Below, one piece after another: positions 11,991-24,607 of a stretch of 64,000 nt of DNA. The DNA comes from Gonocerus acuteangulatus (taxonomy: Eukaryota > Arthropoda > Insecta > Hemiptera > Coreidae). The notes under the pieces were generated by a model, which did no database searches, was not told the DNA's origin, and saw only the letters and a list, made by a program, of their open reading frames with translations. The position numbers and the translations under genes are program-made. The number at the start of each line of letters is the position of its first letter. The first letter of the stretch is position 1. The stretch lies in the NCBI GenBank assembly GCA_946811695.1, contig OX328127.1, forward strand, positions 49,119,774 through 49,183,773, read 5' to 3'.

Positions 11991-14900
11991 CATTCTGATA
12001 TTTATCAGGGGCGTTATTTCAGCGCGTTTCCGTAACGTTAATATCACTAGTGACATTTAATTTAAAGTTTAACGTCCATTATTATTAACTAAGAATTGTG
12101 ACATTTAGAAATATTGGAACATAATTCCTTGATATTTTGACAAACATTTGATTACATACTCAAGACGAAGGCGGAAATTTCTCACCCCCCCCCCCTCATG
12201 AAATTCAGCTGGTTCTAAAGGAACGCTAAATTAAAAAACACAAATAATACAAACACGTTTTTCATTTACCTCTATTACGGACAAATTACGAAAATCAATT
12301 AGAAAAAAAAAATAGAGTAAACAACATGTTTGAGAAAAAGATACGCCAAAAATCGTTCAAAAGAACCAGTCCTTAAGAAATTTTAAGTAATGATGTCGTA
12401 CTATAGAAAATTTCATGAGAAATGATATTGTCGGACACTGGGTAAGCTTTAAAAAGCATAACTTGCACATACCACGATTTCCTAACGGTTCTGGAGATAG
12501 TCAAGAGCATATACGATTTTCAGCGAAATACAGCGCTGTTCTAAAAGTTTGATCTATTTGCTACACAAGTATATAAAACAGCCAAAGTAATTTTAGCCAA
12601 CATTATTTTCGTGACCTATGAACCCTGAAACGTTGAAATTTTTCATCAGCGCCGCAGGATTGCAAAGGAGGAAATGCGGAAATAGATACTAAATCGCTCA
12701 TTCCCTATGAGGCATTATTGATATAAATAAATCTACTTCTGGGCCAAACCAATATTTTCATATTCTCTCTTTTCTTTTAAAGAATTAATATTTCCAGTTT
12801 TCTAATATAAAAATTAAAAAAATTACCATTGGTGATTATTACCACATGAGAGTCTAAGAAAAATCTAGTTTACATAAATTGTATTACAATCGGCGGGTGA
12901 TTATTGTATGTATAGTAATCTTATCCGAGGCCAGTTTTTGATTAACCGTGATTAAATGTTACCACTTCACTTCATTACAACTCCGTCTAACAATACGTTG
13001 AGAAATTTAATATAGAAGCAATTATGAATAATTTGAAGGGGAGAGAACATTAAAGTGAACATTTCATCGTTAAAGCTATTGATGAAATGAGGCTCAAAGT
13101 AACCACCGGCCATTGGGGATTTCTATTGAAGAACACTTCGGAAAAGAGATTACCAGTTCATTACGTTAGGATAGTTTATTTAAAATGGCCACCTGGGCAA
13201 TAATTCATGTAATGACGTCATTTAACGAAGGGCCGGTGGTCCAAGTGGGTCACAAGGAGATGGAAGAAATATCCCGAGCTCATCCGGCCAATTAGGTACA
13301 GGCCTTTCAATAGAGAGGACAAATTATAGAGGAGTCATTGGGAAATTGATGGGTCACTATGGTCGGACCACGAAATTAATTCGTGTTCGACATATGGAAC
13401 CCGACCTACATCCTGTCGTTATTTAGGAAATGCTTTATTGACTCTGGACCAAGAATGAACGACTCTTTAGAGAATTAATCAAACGATAATGATAGCTCAT
13501 AAAGGTTTTGGACCGCCTTTAAGTTCCCAAGCGAAATCAGACCAAAATCCTAGGAAACAACTTGAAGAGTTCAGAACATACTCCTAACGTACAATCAAGA
13601 TTAAACGCCTAGTTCCTGGATCTTACAATAAATTAACATTCGATTATGGTTAGATGTTACATCACGTCCTCCAGCCATCAATCAAGGACATTACAACTGA
13701 ACAAATAAATTATAAGTAAAATAAAAATAAAAGTACAAATATATTCGTTAAATGAACATTCAACTAGACGTAATAAAGTTGTACTAATAAGAGGAAGATC
13801 GGAAACACACAGCTTAATACTAACATTTATTTACAAAACAAGATATGACACTTTGCGAGACTTGAAATGTTCATTCAATTGCACATACTTACACATCACA
13901 TAACAAGAGACAACCTACATATATAACGGAATCTAAGTGAGATATTATCAGATAAGAGTCCTCATATTGATTCCAATCTGACGTACCAAAAAATACAAAG
14001 AACTATAGTGGTACTACTAATATCCCACAATTTCAATTGAAACTAAAATATCTGATTTCAAAATGATGGCCAACTCATTTATTTTATGTTGAGGAATATT
14101 TTAAAAATTATTATTATTATTAGAATTAAACTTCCTATTATTAGAATTTTATTTCCTATCTGAACATGAGCAATAAATTTCTAAATTGCAAGTTCATTTT
14201 TTATTCTTGGAGCAGATAACTTTTTCAGTGGAGCTTTTCACAATAAACGCCTAAGTAGAGCTCACTCTCGAAAATGTAGTCTAACATTTTATGAGCTACG
14301 GCAATCTTAAATACGTAATATCAGGTATTATAAAAAAATTGTTTTGTTTTTGAACTTTAATTAATAAATAATTACTATTATAGTTAAATTGAAATATTTT
14401 GAACTCTAAGATGTATTATTTTCAGTTTAGTTTAAACGTATGTACTAAGACATTTTTAGTAGTAAGTGAAAATTAAATTACGTATATAATTAGCAAAACT
14501 ATCTTCAGAATTACTAATCATTACGTAAGTTAGAACCATTTGCATAGGAACAGAAAATACATAAAAAAAGATTGCGAAGAAATTTCAAGTTTAAAATATA
14601 TTTGTTAAAGTTTTAATAGTAAAATAAAAATGTCCAGGTTCTAAAAATGAAGAACAAATATCCATTTTCTATGTAACGAATATGAAATATCCTTGAGAAA
14701 TAAAGGTCAGACGGTCCGTAAATTAAGACTAATTAAAAATGTACTATAGCAACAAAAATACGACAAAAAACACCGATTCGCTAACTAACGACGTGATGAT
14801 GTGAATACTCACAAAGAGCAAGTGTTGATGAATTTTCATAAGTAGCAGGAGTATGTAATTACTCAAATAGCCACCGGATTGCCTTGTTAGCGGCGAGAAA

Positions 14901-16620
14901 ACTCAATCTAATATACACAATTCTTTTGTAAAACAACATTCCCAGTAATCAGTCAATAGCAATTACAACCTATTAAACCCGCTACTTACCAACATTCCTC
15001 CCAAAAAGAGATACTCAATTTCTTTACCTGAAAAAGAAAAGAAACAATATAATTAGTTTATTAGGAAGGTTAATAAAAATAGAAGGCGTTGAAAAGTAAT
15101 CAATCAATGCGCATTAATGAATATCATATTTCCTACTTTAAATGAAATTTTAATCAATTTACAAAAACGTCTGTCAAGCAGGATATGCATAACTAAGCAC
15201 ATCCCTCAGCATCGTTCTTTAATGACGCCTAAAATTCTTTACGTTTAATCAATTTGTTTAAAATAACCTATAAAAATTCAAAATTACACAAATAGAGTTG
15301 CTCTTTTATATCTGTGATAGACTGCTGAACAATTAAAAAGGTTTCATTTAATTTTGTTCCATGTGAAATTGAAAATATGAAGGGTAATAACTAATAATAC
15401 AATTCAAGATGAGGAATATCCCTTCAGAATTCACATAAAACTTTATTCCATGAAATCAACGTTTCGGACTACTAGTTTTAGGAATGCTAAAATAGTATAT
15501 TAATTCTTAGATACAGCAGCAATGCCATTTAAACAATATTATATAGATTAACTTTAACCAAGCTATTATATTTATATTTAAACAATTAATAAATTATAAT
15601 TTCCGAATTTTCAACTGCGCATGTCTTGTCAATACATTCTGTTAGATTAAACACGCCACAATTAAAATAAAATGATTCCTACAAGGAATCAAGGCAACAG
15701 ATATAAACTATATTAATAGTCTCATTATTATTATTATTATTATTATACTTTTGTATAACTAAAATTTCATTAGAATATTAAAATTCAATTGATTACAATT
15801 TATGTATGATATATATCAGATATTGAATAATCATTACTTAACATTAATATTTATATAAAATAATGACACTGGGGTTTGGAAAATAGATATTTAACCCCTG
15901 GTTTGTATAAAGTACCTGACAGACAAGAGGGAAATTTTAGAGCTGTATGTTGGGAGAAATATATATACATATATATATTTATTTATTTATTTGTGAGCAC
16001 CCAAAACGAAGGCGATTCGCTCTAAGAACTGATAAACAGATTTAAAAACACAAATGCACAAGCCGTTATAACCCTTCAAAGGCACGAAAGCAACAACCGG
16101 ATTTACCTAAACCAAAAGAATAACACGGTTAAATTCCTTTCAGCATTTCAAACACAAAAACACAGATTTTATGCCAGGTCATCTGACCACCCAGAACTGC
16201 CTAGTTTAAAGAAAGTATGAAGAGGTAACATCAGGTAGCCTGGAAAATATCAACGATTCTCTGACAGGATCAGGTCATAAATAAAGAGTAAACAGTGCTC
16301 CATTTGAGAAAAATAACATGATTTGATTTTCCAAAAAAAAGTTAAAAAACAGTCAGTTCATCTTGAGACTAATTATTAAAAAAAATAAACGAAGGGTGTT
16401 ATTTGAAAAAAAATAAAGGATAGTTTAATTAATTTAATTAAAACATAAGTCAACAAAACAGAAACTAATAAAGTGAAAAAGAAATATGAAGTACTTTTTC
16501 ATGTTTAATAAATTTAGGAAATCTAAAAGGTTACGCAACAAATATCTTAATCTAAAACCAATAATGCCAATAAGTGATTTTGAACTTCATGTTCTAGCGT
16601 TCATAAACGGGAAATATAAG
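11991..16620. other. AT-rich non-coding stretch
   Basis: No gene is recognised. A patch at about 12060-12100 resembles the inserted fragment at 24614-24664. A denser patch lies at about 13080-13420 and includes a TGACGTCA palindrome near 13213. A short (ATT)n occurs near 15726, and a TATTTATT tract near 15975 joins the motif GTGAGCACCCAAAA, which recurs near 26815. Confidence 0.5.
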
Positions 16621-16646
16621 CGCGCGCGCGCGCGCGTGTATGTATG

Positions 16647-16689
<43 letters not shown>
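16619..16689. repeat. Compound microsatellite (GC)n(TGTA)n(TA)n
   Basis: An alternating GC tract passes into GTAT repeats and then TA repeats. Alternating purine-pyrimidine DNA of this kind can adopt Z-form or cruciform structures. Confidence 0.9.
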
Positions 16690-16692
<3 letters not shown>

Positions 16693-17625
16693 TGATAAAA
16701 CGATAGCGTTTTTTTTTTCTTTCCCTTCGAATCTCAGTATAATGCTATCCGAGCGTTTAGGCATAGGCAACATTTGTAGTATTAATACCCCTCTACTAGT
16801 CGCAATTATTTTGTGTTATAATAAAAATCACAAGAAAACAACCGACACAGATGTCAATATGAGAAAATTATTATCCGACTCCAGACCAAAACATTCGTGT
16901 GTCATTTGCGGAATTGCAAACTTTTTTATTCAATGAATTTATTTATTGTTTATTATACTCTGTGTATGAATACATCTGGTAATATGATATGTTATGATAT
17001 AATATGAGGGTTTTCTATTCGAGGCCTCCCAACTTCATCCTCGATTCACACCAGAAAGACGCTCAGATGACGTTGAAAGGGGCCTCCCTACTGCTCTGCC
17101 GAGTGATTGGAGTCGAAAAGAGATCGGCGGGCCTCAAGCATTGACAAACTTGAAGGAAGAGAAAGCCATTGCGAACTCTTCACTTGGTCACTGCAGCAGA
17201 TCTGTGGGCCACTGTCTTCTCAGTTGCTTTGGTGGAGTGAGTGGGTGGGTGGCGATCGATAGGGAGTGGACTTCAGGATTTTGATGAGTGGAATGCTTAG
17301 GGCGGAAACGTCGGCATCTGAATAATATAATATATACGAGTGGAATATTGAGGTAGTTGAGTTTGGAACATAGAACGGAGCATTGACTATGGTCCTTAGG
17401 ACAATAGATTGAACTGTTTGGATGCGTCCGATGTACGATGCTTTATATAACTAACTATAAATATACAAAATTAAATGAGAAGCAGTTAAAATGTCAGGAA
17501 GTTTTTATTTATTATTAATTTAATTATTTTGAGTTTTGCAACTCGTGCGAGATGGACGATTATAGAAGTACACATTTAACCGCTAAAAAGCCGTCGTCAG
17601 TAAAACGACGAGAAAATAAATAACA
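16690..17625. other. Non-coding stretch with a GC-richer patch
   Basis: The part at about 17020-17330 is clearly richer in G and C than its surroundings. I could not assign a coding region, repeat or RNA to it. The rest is AT-rich. Confidence 0.45.
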
Positions 17626-17654
17626 GGGGTCTCCCCGTGGTCTAGTGGCTAACG
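17626..17654 (+). mobile_element. Head fragment of the tRNA-derived SINE
   Basis: GGGGTCTCC-CGTGGTCTAGTGGCTAACG matches the first 29 or so bases of the SINE at 7630 almost exactly and then stops; the following sequence is unrelated. There is no B box and no tail, so it is a truncated copy. Confidence 0.6.
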
Positions 17655-18655
17655 TTTTCACAATAGATCTTTCTCATTGGGACTGCAAAATATATACCGA
17701 GTTTTATTGAACGGTAGAAAAATAAAACTTGGTAATTTTTAGAGTAACGTTTTGGAGCAATTCTCGGTCGGTAAAAATATTCCTTAGCAAGATCATAAAT
17801 TAAAAAAAAAATATGCAATACAATTACATCCTTAGACTGATTCATCACGAGAAGATAACACGGTACTTCATGTTTTTCTGATAATTAGGGGCATAGTAAA
17901 CATTAACTAGGAAAACAGAAGTTAAACACTATTTGTACTTCCTACACAACTGCTGCAATTTTTATTCGTAACCGTTTTCCTTCGAGCTGCTAACAACCGG
18001 TTGTGAGGTGCAAACAACACTAGGCGTGAAATGTCGTGGCTTGTATTGCACCTCCAAGGTAAGCCACTGATTCACTGATACCGCATGAGCTCAATTCTGA
18101 TGATGGGTATCAGCAAATTTGAAATGCCATCAAAGAATCATTGGCCACATGTAAAGGTCCCAAAATATATTTACAATATAATCTAAGTGACAGAGCACTT
18201 ATACTGAACTAGAAGAAATTAATTTTATCGATTGAAAAAACGGATACTAATAGTACGTAACAGAATTCATAAAAAAAATATTGATGAATATTTGAAGAAT
18301 ATTAGTTCCAATATACTATTAATTTCTTAATAAATACAATGGGATTTCATGAATAAATAAAACATATATATGGATAATGTATTGCATTCAGTTTCAGCTT
18401 TTAAATGAATTAAACCTTAAATTTATGCAACTTATGTTAGCACATACTAGAAATGTTACAACATTATCTACGATTTATTTAGACCATTTTTTAAATATAT
18501 TTTATACTTTACATGGTAATTTATTTTTTAATTTTCTTAAATCATGTTTAATACATTCACATAAGATTCTTTAGGGTAATAGGGTCATCTGTGAATCTAT
18601 CTAAGAAGTTAAAAGGGGCCAGTTTTATTGCTTTTCTTTCAATTATTCATAAACA
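17655..18655. other. AT-rich non-coding stretch
   Basis: Nothing recognisable was found on either strand. Confidence 0.5.
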
Positions 18656-19410
18656 CAATGTTTATGACCACACCGGATGTGGTCCACAATTGCCCAGATT
18701 CACCCGGAAAAGGCCCAGGGTTGCCCAGAACTCATTTTGAGAACTCGGAAGTGAAACCGGAAGTGGTCAAAAGCTGCTCAAATTCGCCCGGAAATGCCCC
18801 GGGGATTCTCAGAATGGGTTGCGGGTCACCAAAATTATCCCTGACTGTTTCTTAAACTATCTGGGCAACTTTTGACCACTTCCGGTTTCACAACCGGGTT
18901 TCAAAATGACTTCCGGGTCACCAAAATTACCCCTGAGCCGTTGCCGGTTGAATCTAGGTTACTTTTGACCACTTCCGGTTTCACATCCGGGTTCTCAAAA
19001 TGGCTTTCGGGTCACCAAAATTACTCCTGGACCGTTTCCGCATGAATCTAATCAACAATGGACCACTTCCGGGTTCACTTCCGGTTGCCTACAATTACTT
19101 CCGTGTCACTGCCGGTTCGCCTATTGTCTATCATGAGTGCCTGGAAGGCCCAGAGGTACTTCCGGAAACGACCCAGGGATGAATATAGGACCGGAAGTAA
19201 CCTAGATTAAGGAGGGTCAGAGTGTTACATTGTCTGTGAGTGACCGGAAGTGAGCCAGATCTAACGGGAGTTACCCAGTGATAGGCTTGAGTCGACTGGA
19301 AGTAACCGAAATTGACATTGATGTGATCGGAAATCCTGTAGATTGAAGCGGAAGTGGAACAGGAGTGATGAGGAAGTTGCTCAGAGCAGACCGGAAGTGA
19401 ACTTTGAGAT
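18656..19410. repeat. GC-richer array of CCGGAAGT / ACTTCCGG boxes
   Basis: Diverged tandem units share boxes such as GACCACTTCCGG, TTTCACA-CCGGGTT and CGGGTCACCAAAATTA. Exact CCGGAAGT or its complement occurs at about 18757, 18877, 18909, 18970, 19064, 19076, 19158, 19191, 19244 and 19391, with further near matches. Left of about 19165 the box is mostly ACTTCCGG; right of it always CCGGAAGT, so the array is roughly inverted about its middle. The box equals the consensus of ETS-family factors (GABP/Ets), but here it may simply be part of the repeat. Confidence 0.65.
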
Positions 19411-19468
19411 GACAAAATGTTGTAACTATAGCTTAAGCTATTAGCAATCACGATATTTCATAAATAGA

Positions 19469-19587
19469 TTAGCGATTAGCGCACTGCCGTCGCTAAGCGC
19501 TAATTATTAGCGCTGGCTTTCTACGGTATCGCTAAATTAGCGGAGAGGTATCAGCTTTTAGCGCGCGCTAACTTTTGCCCAACTCTG
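19469..19587 (-). mobile_element. End of a hAT-like non-autonomous element
   Basis: Read on the minus strand, the terminus at 19587 is CAGAGTTGGGCAAAAG, which fits the CAGNGNTGGGCA start common in hAT elements. Next comes a palindrome-rich stretch of TTAGCG/CGCTAA motifs. The opposite terminus was not found, so the copy is truncated or its left end has decayed. Confidence 0.45.
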
Positions 19588-21581
19588 GCTCAGTCGAAAC
19601 TTCCTCGAAATTTCCATGGTATGAGAAGTAAAACGGGAAATCATTATACGTATTGCCCTAATTTAGGTAAAAAAACAACAACATTGCAGTAAAAAAAAAC
19701 AGCAGGATAAGATACAAATTTTCCAGATTTAACATTCTGTTTCTCTTATATGACGTCATTAGAATGCATGTAAATGAGTCACAGTTAAACATTTGCATAC
19801 ATTATTATAATTTTCTTTGAGAAAAAAGACAATTACTCAAGGAATTCCTAATGCCTTAAAGTGTATACTTACAAGAATTATCTAACATGAGAAATCGCCT
19901 ATAAAATTATCTGCAAAGAGTATAATGCAAAATAGATAGGAAGTGCGATTTGCAATGTGCACCACTGATATGCAAATAAATCAATTCATAACCTTGCGTG
20001 ATAAAGAAATAGATCGTATATGCAACTACGTGCAACAGGTGTAGCGCCCACGTTTGTTTATCACTTTGTGACGTCATAGAACTGATTAGGATGGCAAACA
20101 CAACATCCTAATCAGAGATAAAAGAGTCCTATTACCTTTCTCAGCATAGAAGGACCAATAGCTGTAATAGCACATGAGACAATCCCGGATGATGACATTT
20201 TACACTCATGAAAAACACATTTTACGATACCGTGGGTAATTACAGGAAGTAATGTACATAATAAAAAAAAATAAGTCTTTTGTAAGGGCAGGCCAATTCT
20301 CAGAAAGATAATAGCACTCTGAAAATAATTCAGTGGATTTTTTTCATAATCTACTGTTATTTGGATTTTTATTAACCTCTTAATAGGAGGTGGCGCCAGC
20401 AAAATTATAGCTTGCGTGGAATCAAAGGAAATTACAGGACTTGAATACAATTAAACATAAACGAAAATTCGTCATACATGCGGAAGATGAAAGGAAAGTT
20501 ATTCTTACAATAGTAGTATCATACAATAGATATAAAACAAATATATAAGATATTATATGATACCAAAAAACACGAAGACAAATAGACATAGGTGCGTTTT
20601 TTGAAAAAATTAAATGATGATATTCCATTGATGAGAACATATTCCTTACACAACCACTCCTAATACCCTCCAGGTAACATATAGTACAAAGGTTTCCTCG
20701 GAGACAAGCAAGGAATGATTTATGTTGTATCAGTACAGTGTACAGGAGTAAAAAGCATTGACGCGAAACTACACAAATAAATAAATAAAATAAATACAGT
20801 AAGATCACATTCTGTGTCTATATTTTATTTAACGTCAAACCAGAAGTTTTGATTCAACCTTTTCAAATAATTACGTCCCAAAAAAAGTTAGATCGAAAAC
20901 AACGTACATGGACAGGATTTATTAAATATTTTCACTCAGGAAAAAAAAAACAAATATGCATTGAAAATACGAGAAAAACAAATCATGATCGATTCCACAC
21001 ACCGTTAGCATTGGAACCGTCTTTGATAAAACTGCATACAGATTAATACACCAATCGACCATTAAGGAGTGCTTGTCCATAAGTGAGGGTCGAGCTCTCA
21101 CAAGAGTATAAAATCGGGTTTTGAGGCCGAACTCAGAAAGCTGAAGGAAAATAGCTTCATGGCTTCATTAGTAAAATCAAATTCAAAATTTTATCTAATT
21201 ACAAAAAAAAAGATTTTTTTTTTTTTTTTTTTTTAGAAAACTATTGCTTTCTAAAGTACCTCTTTGAAAACTGTTTGTCTGCGCGCACGTGTGAATATAA
21301 GATAGTAATATGTAGCGGACCTTGTTACTGAAAATGTAAGTCTAAAAAATAGGCTTTTGGGGGTTGAACTTACTAGGATACGGAAAAGAGGCAAAGGGAA
21401 GTGGAGCAGATTAAGAGAGGGAGCAGAGAGTGGGAGAAAGGTTCCTGACCCTAGGCAGATCTGCCTTAAGGCAAAACACGATAATAAGGAGAATGTTGGG
21501 AAGAATGGACGGGAAAGGGAACAATCTTCAAACCGGGGGAGAGGTTCCTCATTCTATTTAGCAAACCGCACTAGCAACCTG
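19588..21581. other. AT-rich non-coding stretch
   Basis: Includes an (AATA)n-like patch near 20775-20800 and an A/T homopolymer region near 21203-21236. Open frames on the minus strand at 20112-20808 are rich in hydrophobic residues but resemble nothing known, and I do not call them genes. Confidence 0.45.
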
Positions 21582-21840
21582 GTTGACGGCATGGGCGTAT
21601 ATAGGAAATCATTTCGGGAGGGACTGGGAAAATTTCGGGGGGGCTGAGACAATTTCCGGGGCATGGAATATGAAAAATGTAGAATTTAAAATAGTTTTAG
21701 GCAACTAAAACGCTATTTCACCTAAAATAAACGATTTTTTATTAACTAAGCGATCTTATTTAATTTATTTTTAAGTTTTCACCATCAAATGAAAATTTCG
21801 GGAGGAGCTGCAGCCCCTTATATACGCCCATGGTTGACCG
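21582..21840. mobile_element. Small MITE with 8-bp target-site duplication
   Basis: Terminal inverted repeats CATGGGCGTATATA (from 21590) and TATATACGCCCATG (to 21832) bound a 243-bp element with G-rich subterminal stretches (TTTCGGGAGG). The flanks are GTTGACGG (21582-21589) and GTTGACCG (21833-21840), an 8-bp duplication with one mismatch. An 8-bp duplication suits hAT- or P-like mobilisation; the superfamily is not established. Confidence 0.7.
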
Positions 21841-22329
21841 AGTTCATAGCATCTAGATTCGTCAAGGCCTTTAAAATGTGAAACGTGTCATTAGTTTAAA
21901 AGCCAGGATTCGATAGGACGTCTCGACAATTAGTTATTTATAGAAGAAAAGGTTCAAATACTTCAGACCTGAGAACATATGTTTATATACTTCTTCTTTC
22001 CCTTCTAAGCAAAGGTATATAACAAAAAGAAAACATGGCCAAAAGGAATATACTTAATTGCTATACAATACTAAAACACTTCAAGATTAAATTATGGCCG
22101 AATTCTAGAAAATTCAATGTTTTCCCTATTTTGTTTTTTAAATTCCATTGTCCATATCATCGGACTAAATAAAAATTTCTTAATAAATTTGCGTATAGTT
22201 GGACTTCTATTTATAACTCAAAAAGACTGACTAAAAAATGAGTGCATGACAAGGTATTTAAGAGGGGAAAATGGTTCCTGAACTTCAGGTTCATGTACAA
22301 AAGGTGTATTTTAGCAAAGTATATAGACG
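21841..22329. other. AT-rich non-coding stretch
   Basis: No gene or repeat is recognised. Confidence 0.5.
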
Positions 22330-22702
22330 TATATGGACGCCTTTAAACGGAAAGGAACCAAGCGCCATTTTTAACTAAATTGAGTTTTTGGTGCTATCTT
22401 GTAGAGAATTTATATATTAATAAAAAAATGGTTAAAATGTTGTCATTAAAGCAAGAAAAAATACCAAAAAAAAAGTGAAATGGTGCATCCAGTATGCTGT
22501 ATTAACAGAAAGGAATCAAGCACCATTTTATCAATAACTATAAAAAAAAAACCCATTACCCTAAGTTTATTTTGATGAGAGAAAATTAATGAAACATTTC
22601 AGATAATTAAGGAATTTTAGACCCACAGAAAACTTTAATCCCAATCCTCTAAAGAATGAACAAATGGCACTTGATTCCTTTCCGTTTAAAGGCGTCCATA
22701 TA
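22330..22702. mobile_element. MITE with ~41-bp terminal inverted repeats
   Basis: The left end TATATGGACGCCTTTAAACG is repeated inverted at 22662-22702 with only a few mismatches over about 41 bp. A third partial copy of the inner motif (AAAGGAATCAAGCACCATTTT-like) lies at about 22510. The ends fall in TATA sequence, compatible with a TA target. No coding capacity. Confidence 0.65.
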
Positions 22703-23056
22703 TACTTCGTGATATGTTATCTCTTCGGCAATTCAATTTGTGCATAATACAGAATACACCAAAACATTCATTATTTATTTATTTATTTACTTGACTACCG
22801 CAACTTTGGCGATGGTCTCTAATATGGCCAAAAAATGCAATTAACTGTTTGTTTTGGTTTTTTGTTTGTCAAAAAATGTTTTCCATTGGTTAGGGATCAT
22901 GCCAATCGTCTTTCCTTCCAAGTAAAAATACCGGCCGGTACGAGGAAATTAATAAATCGGTTTTGGAGCAAATAGAAATAGGCATACCGAGTTTTGTTGC
23001 AATGAACCAAAAATTATCCTGTGGAGAAAAAAAACTGTGGCCGCTATCTTGTGAAA
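22703..23056. other. Non-coding stretch with a possible LINE tail
   Basis: On the minus strand, GCCAAAGTTGCGG followed by (AAAT)n at about 22765-22815 resembles a similar junction near 30820-30860, so both may be 3' ends of one LINE or SINE family. Confidence 0.4.
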
Positions 23057-23121
23057 ACACACACACATATGTGTGTGTATGTATGTATGTATGTATGTAT
23101 GTATGTCTGTATGTATGTATG

Positions 23122-23181
<60 letters not shown>

Positions 23182-23191
23182 TATATATATA
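23057..23191. repeat. Compound microsatellite (CA)n(GTAT)n(TA)n
   Basis: CA repeats, then about a dozen GTAT units with one variant, then TA repeats, ending exactly where the foldback element begins. Confidence 0.9.
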
Positions 23192-24033
23192 CAAGGTGAT
23201 TCAGGTCTAAGTAGCCAAAAGGGCGATTGTAGACATAATTTCCAACAAACAAGTTCATTTCAAGTATGGTCCGATTCCGAAAGATAAAGGAGCTATGCCC
23301 AACTTTCTGTTTTTTTAACGTAGTCATGATTTTTAATGAATAAGAAAGGATTTCTCAAAAACAATTCAAGATAATTAAATTCTAATTAAACCATCATAAA
23401 ATAGACAAAATTTCCTTTAAAAAGACAGTAATTTAATTCTCTAAAATCATTATGAAAAGATACTTTCTGGACGTCCAATAACGCACTTCTGTTTTTATCA
23501 ATGAATCAGAGTTTCTTCGCGATTTTTTTCCTCATCCTCCTAACGGACTAAAGATTCAATACTTACAGGAAAACTTCTACATTTAGTAAGCATTAAATCT
23601 ATGAAAATGAAGCAGAGGTTTATTAGGGAATAAATTGAACGACTGGCTCCCTTTTATCTAAAAAATATGAAATGTACTTTTGTTACTTTCAAATATCTTG
23701 TGTGAACAAATTAAAAATTATTCATTTCTTAATGGCCAAACTATAGGAATCCATTGTCCATTCCGTAAGCAATAAATATAACCGAATGAAACGATTGAAA
23801 AAGTTTTTCATTTGATAGATCTGATACATTTCAGGTTTTTCAATTTTTCATTGATTTATGTTTTACATTATGTATTTGGCACCCAGTTTTGACTAGAAAT
23901 TTTGAGCGGAGAATTCAAAAAGATTGCAAGGTAGTTGAATAATTGTAATCCAGAATTTACACATAATTTGAAATGTTTTCAAATAAAATTTGAAATAAAA
24001 CTAAAAATTGTGCAAAACATTGCGGGAGGAAAA

Positions 24034-24390
24034 ATGTTCCACATTCTCACGGAATGGAATTTTAACAACCCCTATTCGCATACTTGGTTCATGTTAATCC
24101 TTATGCCCTGTGAAGATCACACAAGCAGTATCAGTTTTAAGATAACATGTGGTGCAGAATTCAGGACGAATATATCCTTCAGCCAATCCTGATTCCTGAC
24201 AGGATTGATTCAACATATTTTTAAACCTCCACACGATTTAAATACGACCGACCTGTTGCATTGTAAGACGTGCCGCTTCCACATAGATTCATGGTACCAG
24301 ATGGATTGCTGTCCTGCAAACAGCAGCAATGCTGTTAGACAGTGGATGGATCCACTGTCCAAGTTTATAAAGGTCCAATTGCAAATTTAG
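24034..24390 (+). pseudogene. Decayed Tc1/mariner-superfamily transposase in the foldback hub
   Basis: Conceptual translation with frameshifts shows, in order: TEWNFNNPYSHTW, resembling the GIFN-RNSHxW block of a large insect transposase group; EDHTSSISFK followed by WCxxQDEYILQPILIPDR (clear in the 37326 copy), resembling the VWxGI...iGPyflP block; and YQMDCCPANSSNAVRQWMD (from about 24295), resembling the FqhDGaPaH-x-VRxWLD block around the second catalytic aspartate. These are DDE transposases of the IS630-Tc1-mariner superfamily, which cut and paste at TA. Stops and frameshifts break the frame, and neither the N-terminal DNA-binding part nor the third acidic residue is visible. The identification is by eye from motif order. 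Confidence 0.6.
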
Positions 24391-24607
24391 CGAATTTTCA
24401 AATATATTAGCAAATATTTTAGTACTAACAACATCATGTAAAAGATAAATCAATGAAAATTAGTTAAACAGAAAATGTAACAGATCTCCCAAATGAAAAA
24501 CTTTTCCAATCATTTCTTTCCGTTACTTTTTATTGCTCCTGGACTGGACAATGGATACCCACAGTTTGGAGATTAAAAATGAAATTTTTTTCATTTTTTC
24601 ACACAAG

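Noticed and set aside
20112..20808. Two adjacent hydrophobic minus-strand frames
   Set aside because: No motif, repeat or family match, and AT-rich DNA often gives such frames by chance.
23080..23126. Regular GTAT units considered as CRISPR-like
   Set aside because: There are no spacers; it is a simple tetranucleotide microsatellite in a eukaryotic genome.
22890..23327. 145-codon minus-strand frame rich in Tyr, Ile, His and Thr
   Set aside because: Most of it is a translation of microsatellite; the rest is the inverted arm of a foldback element.
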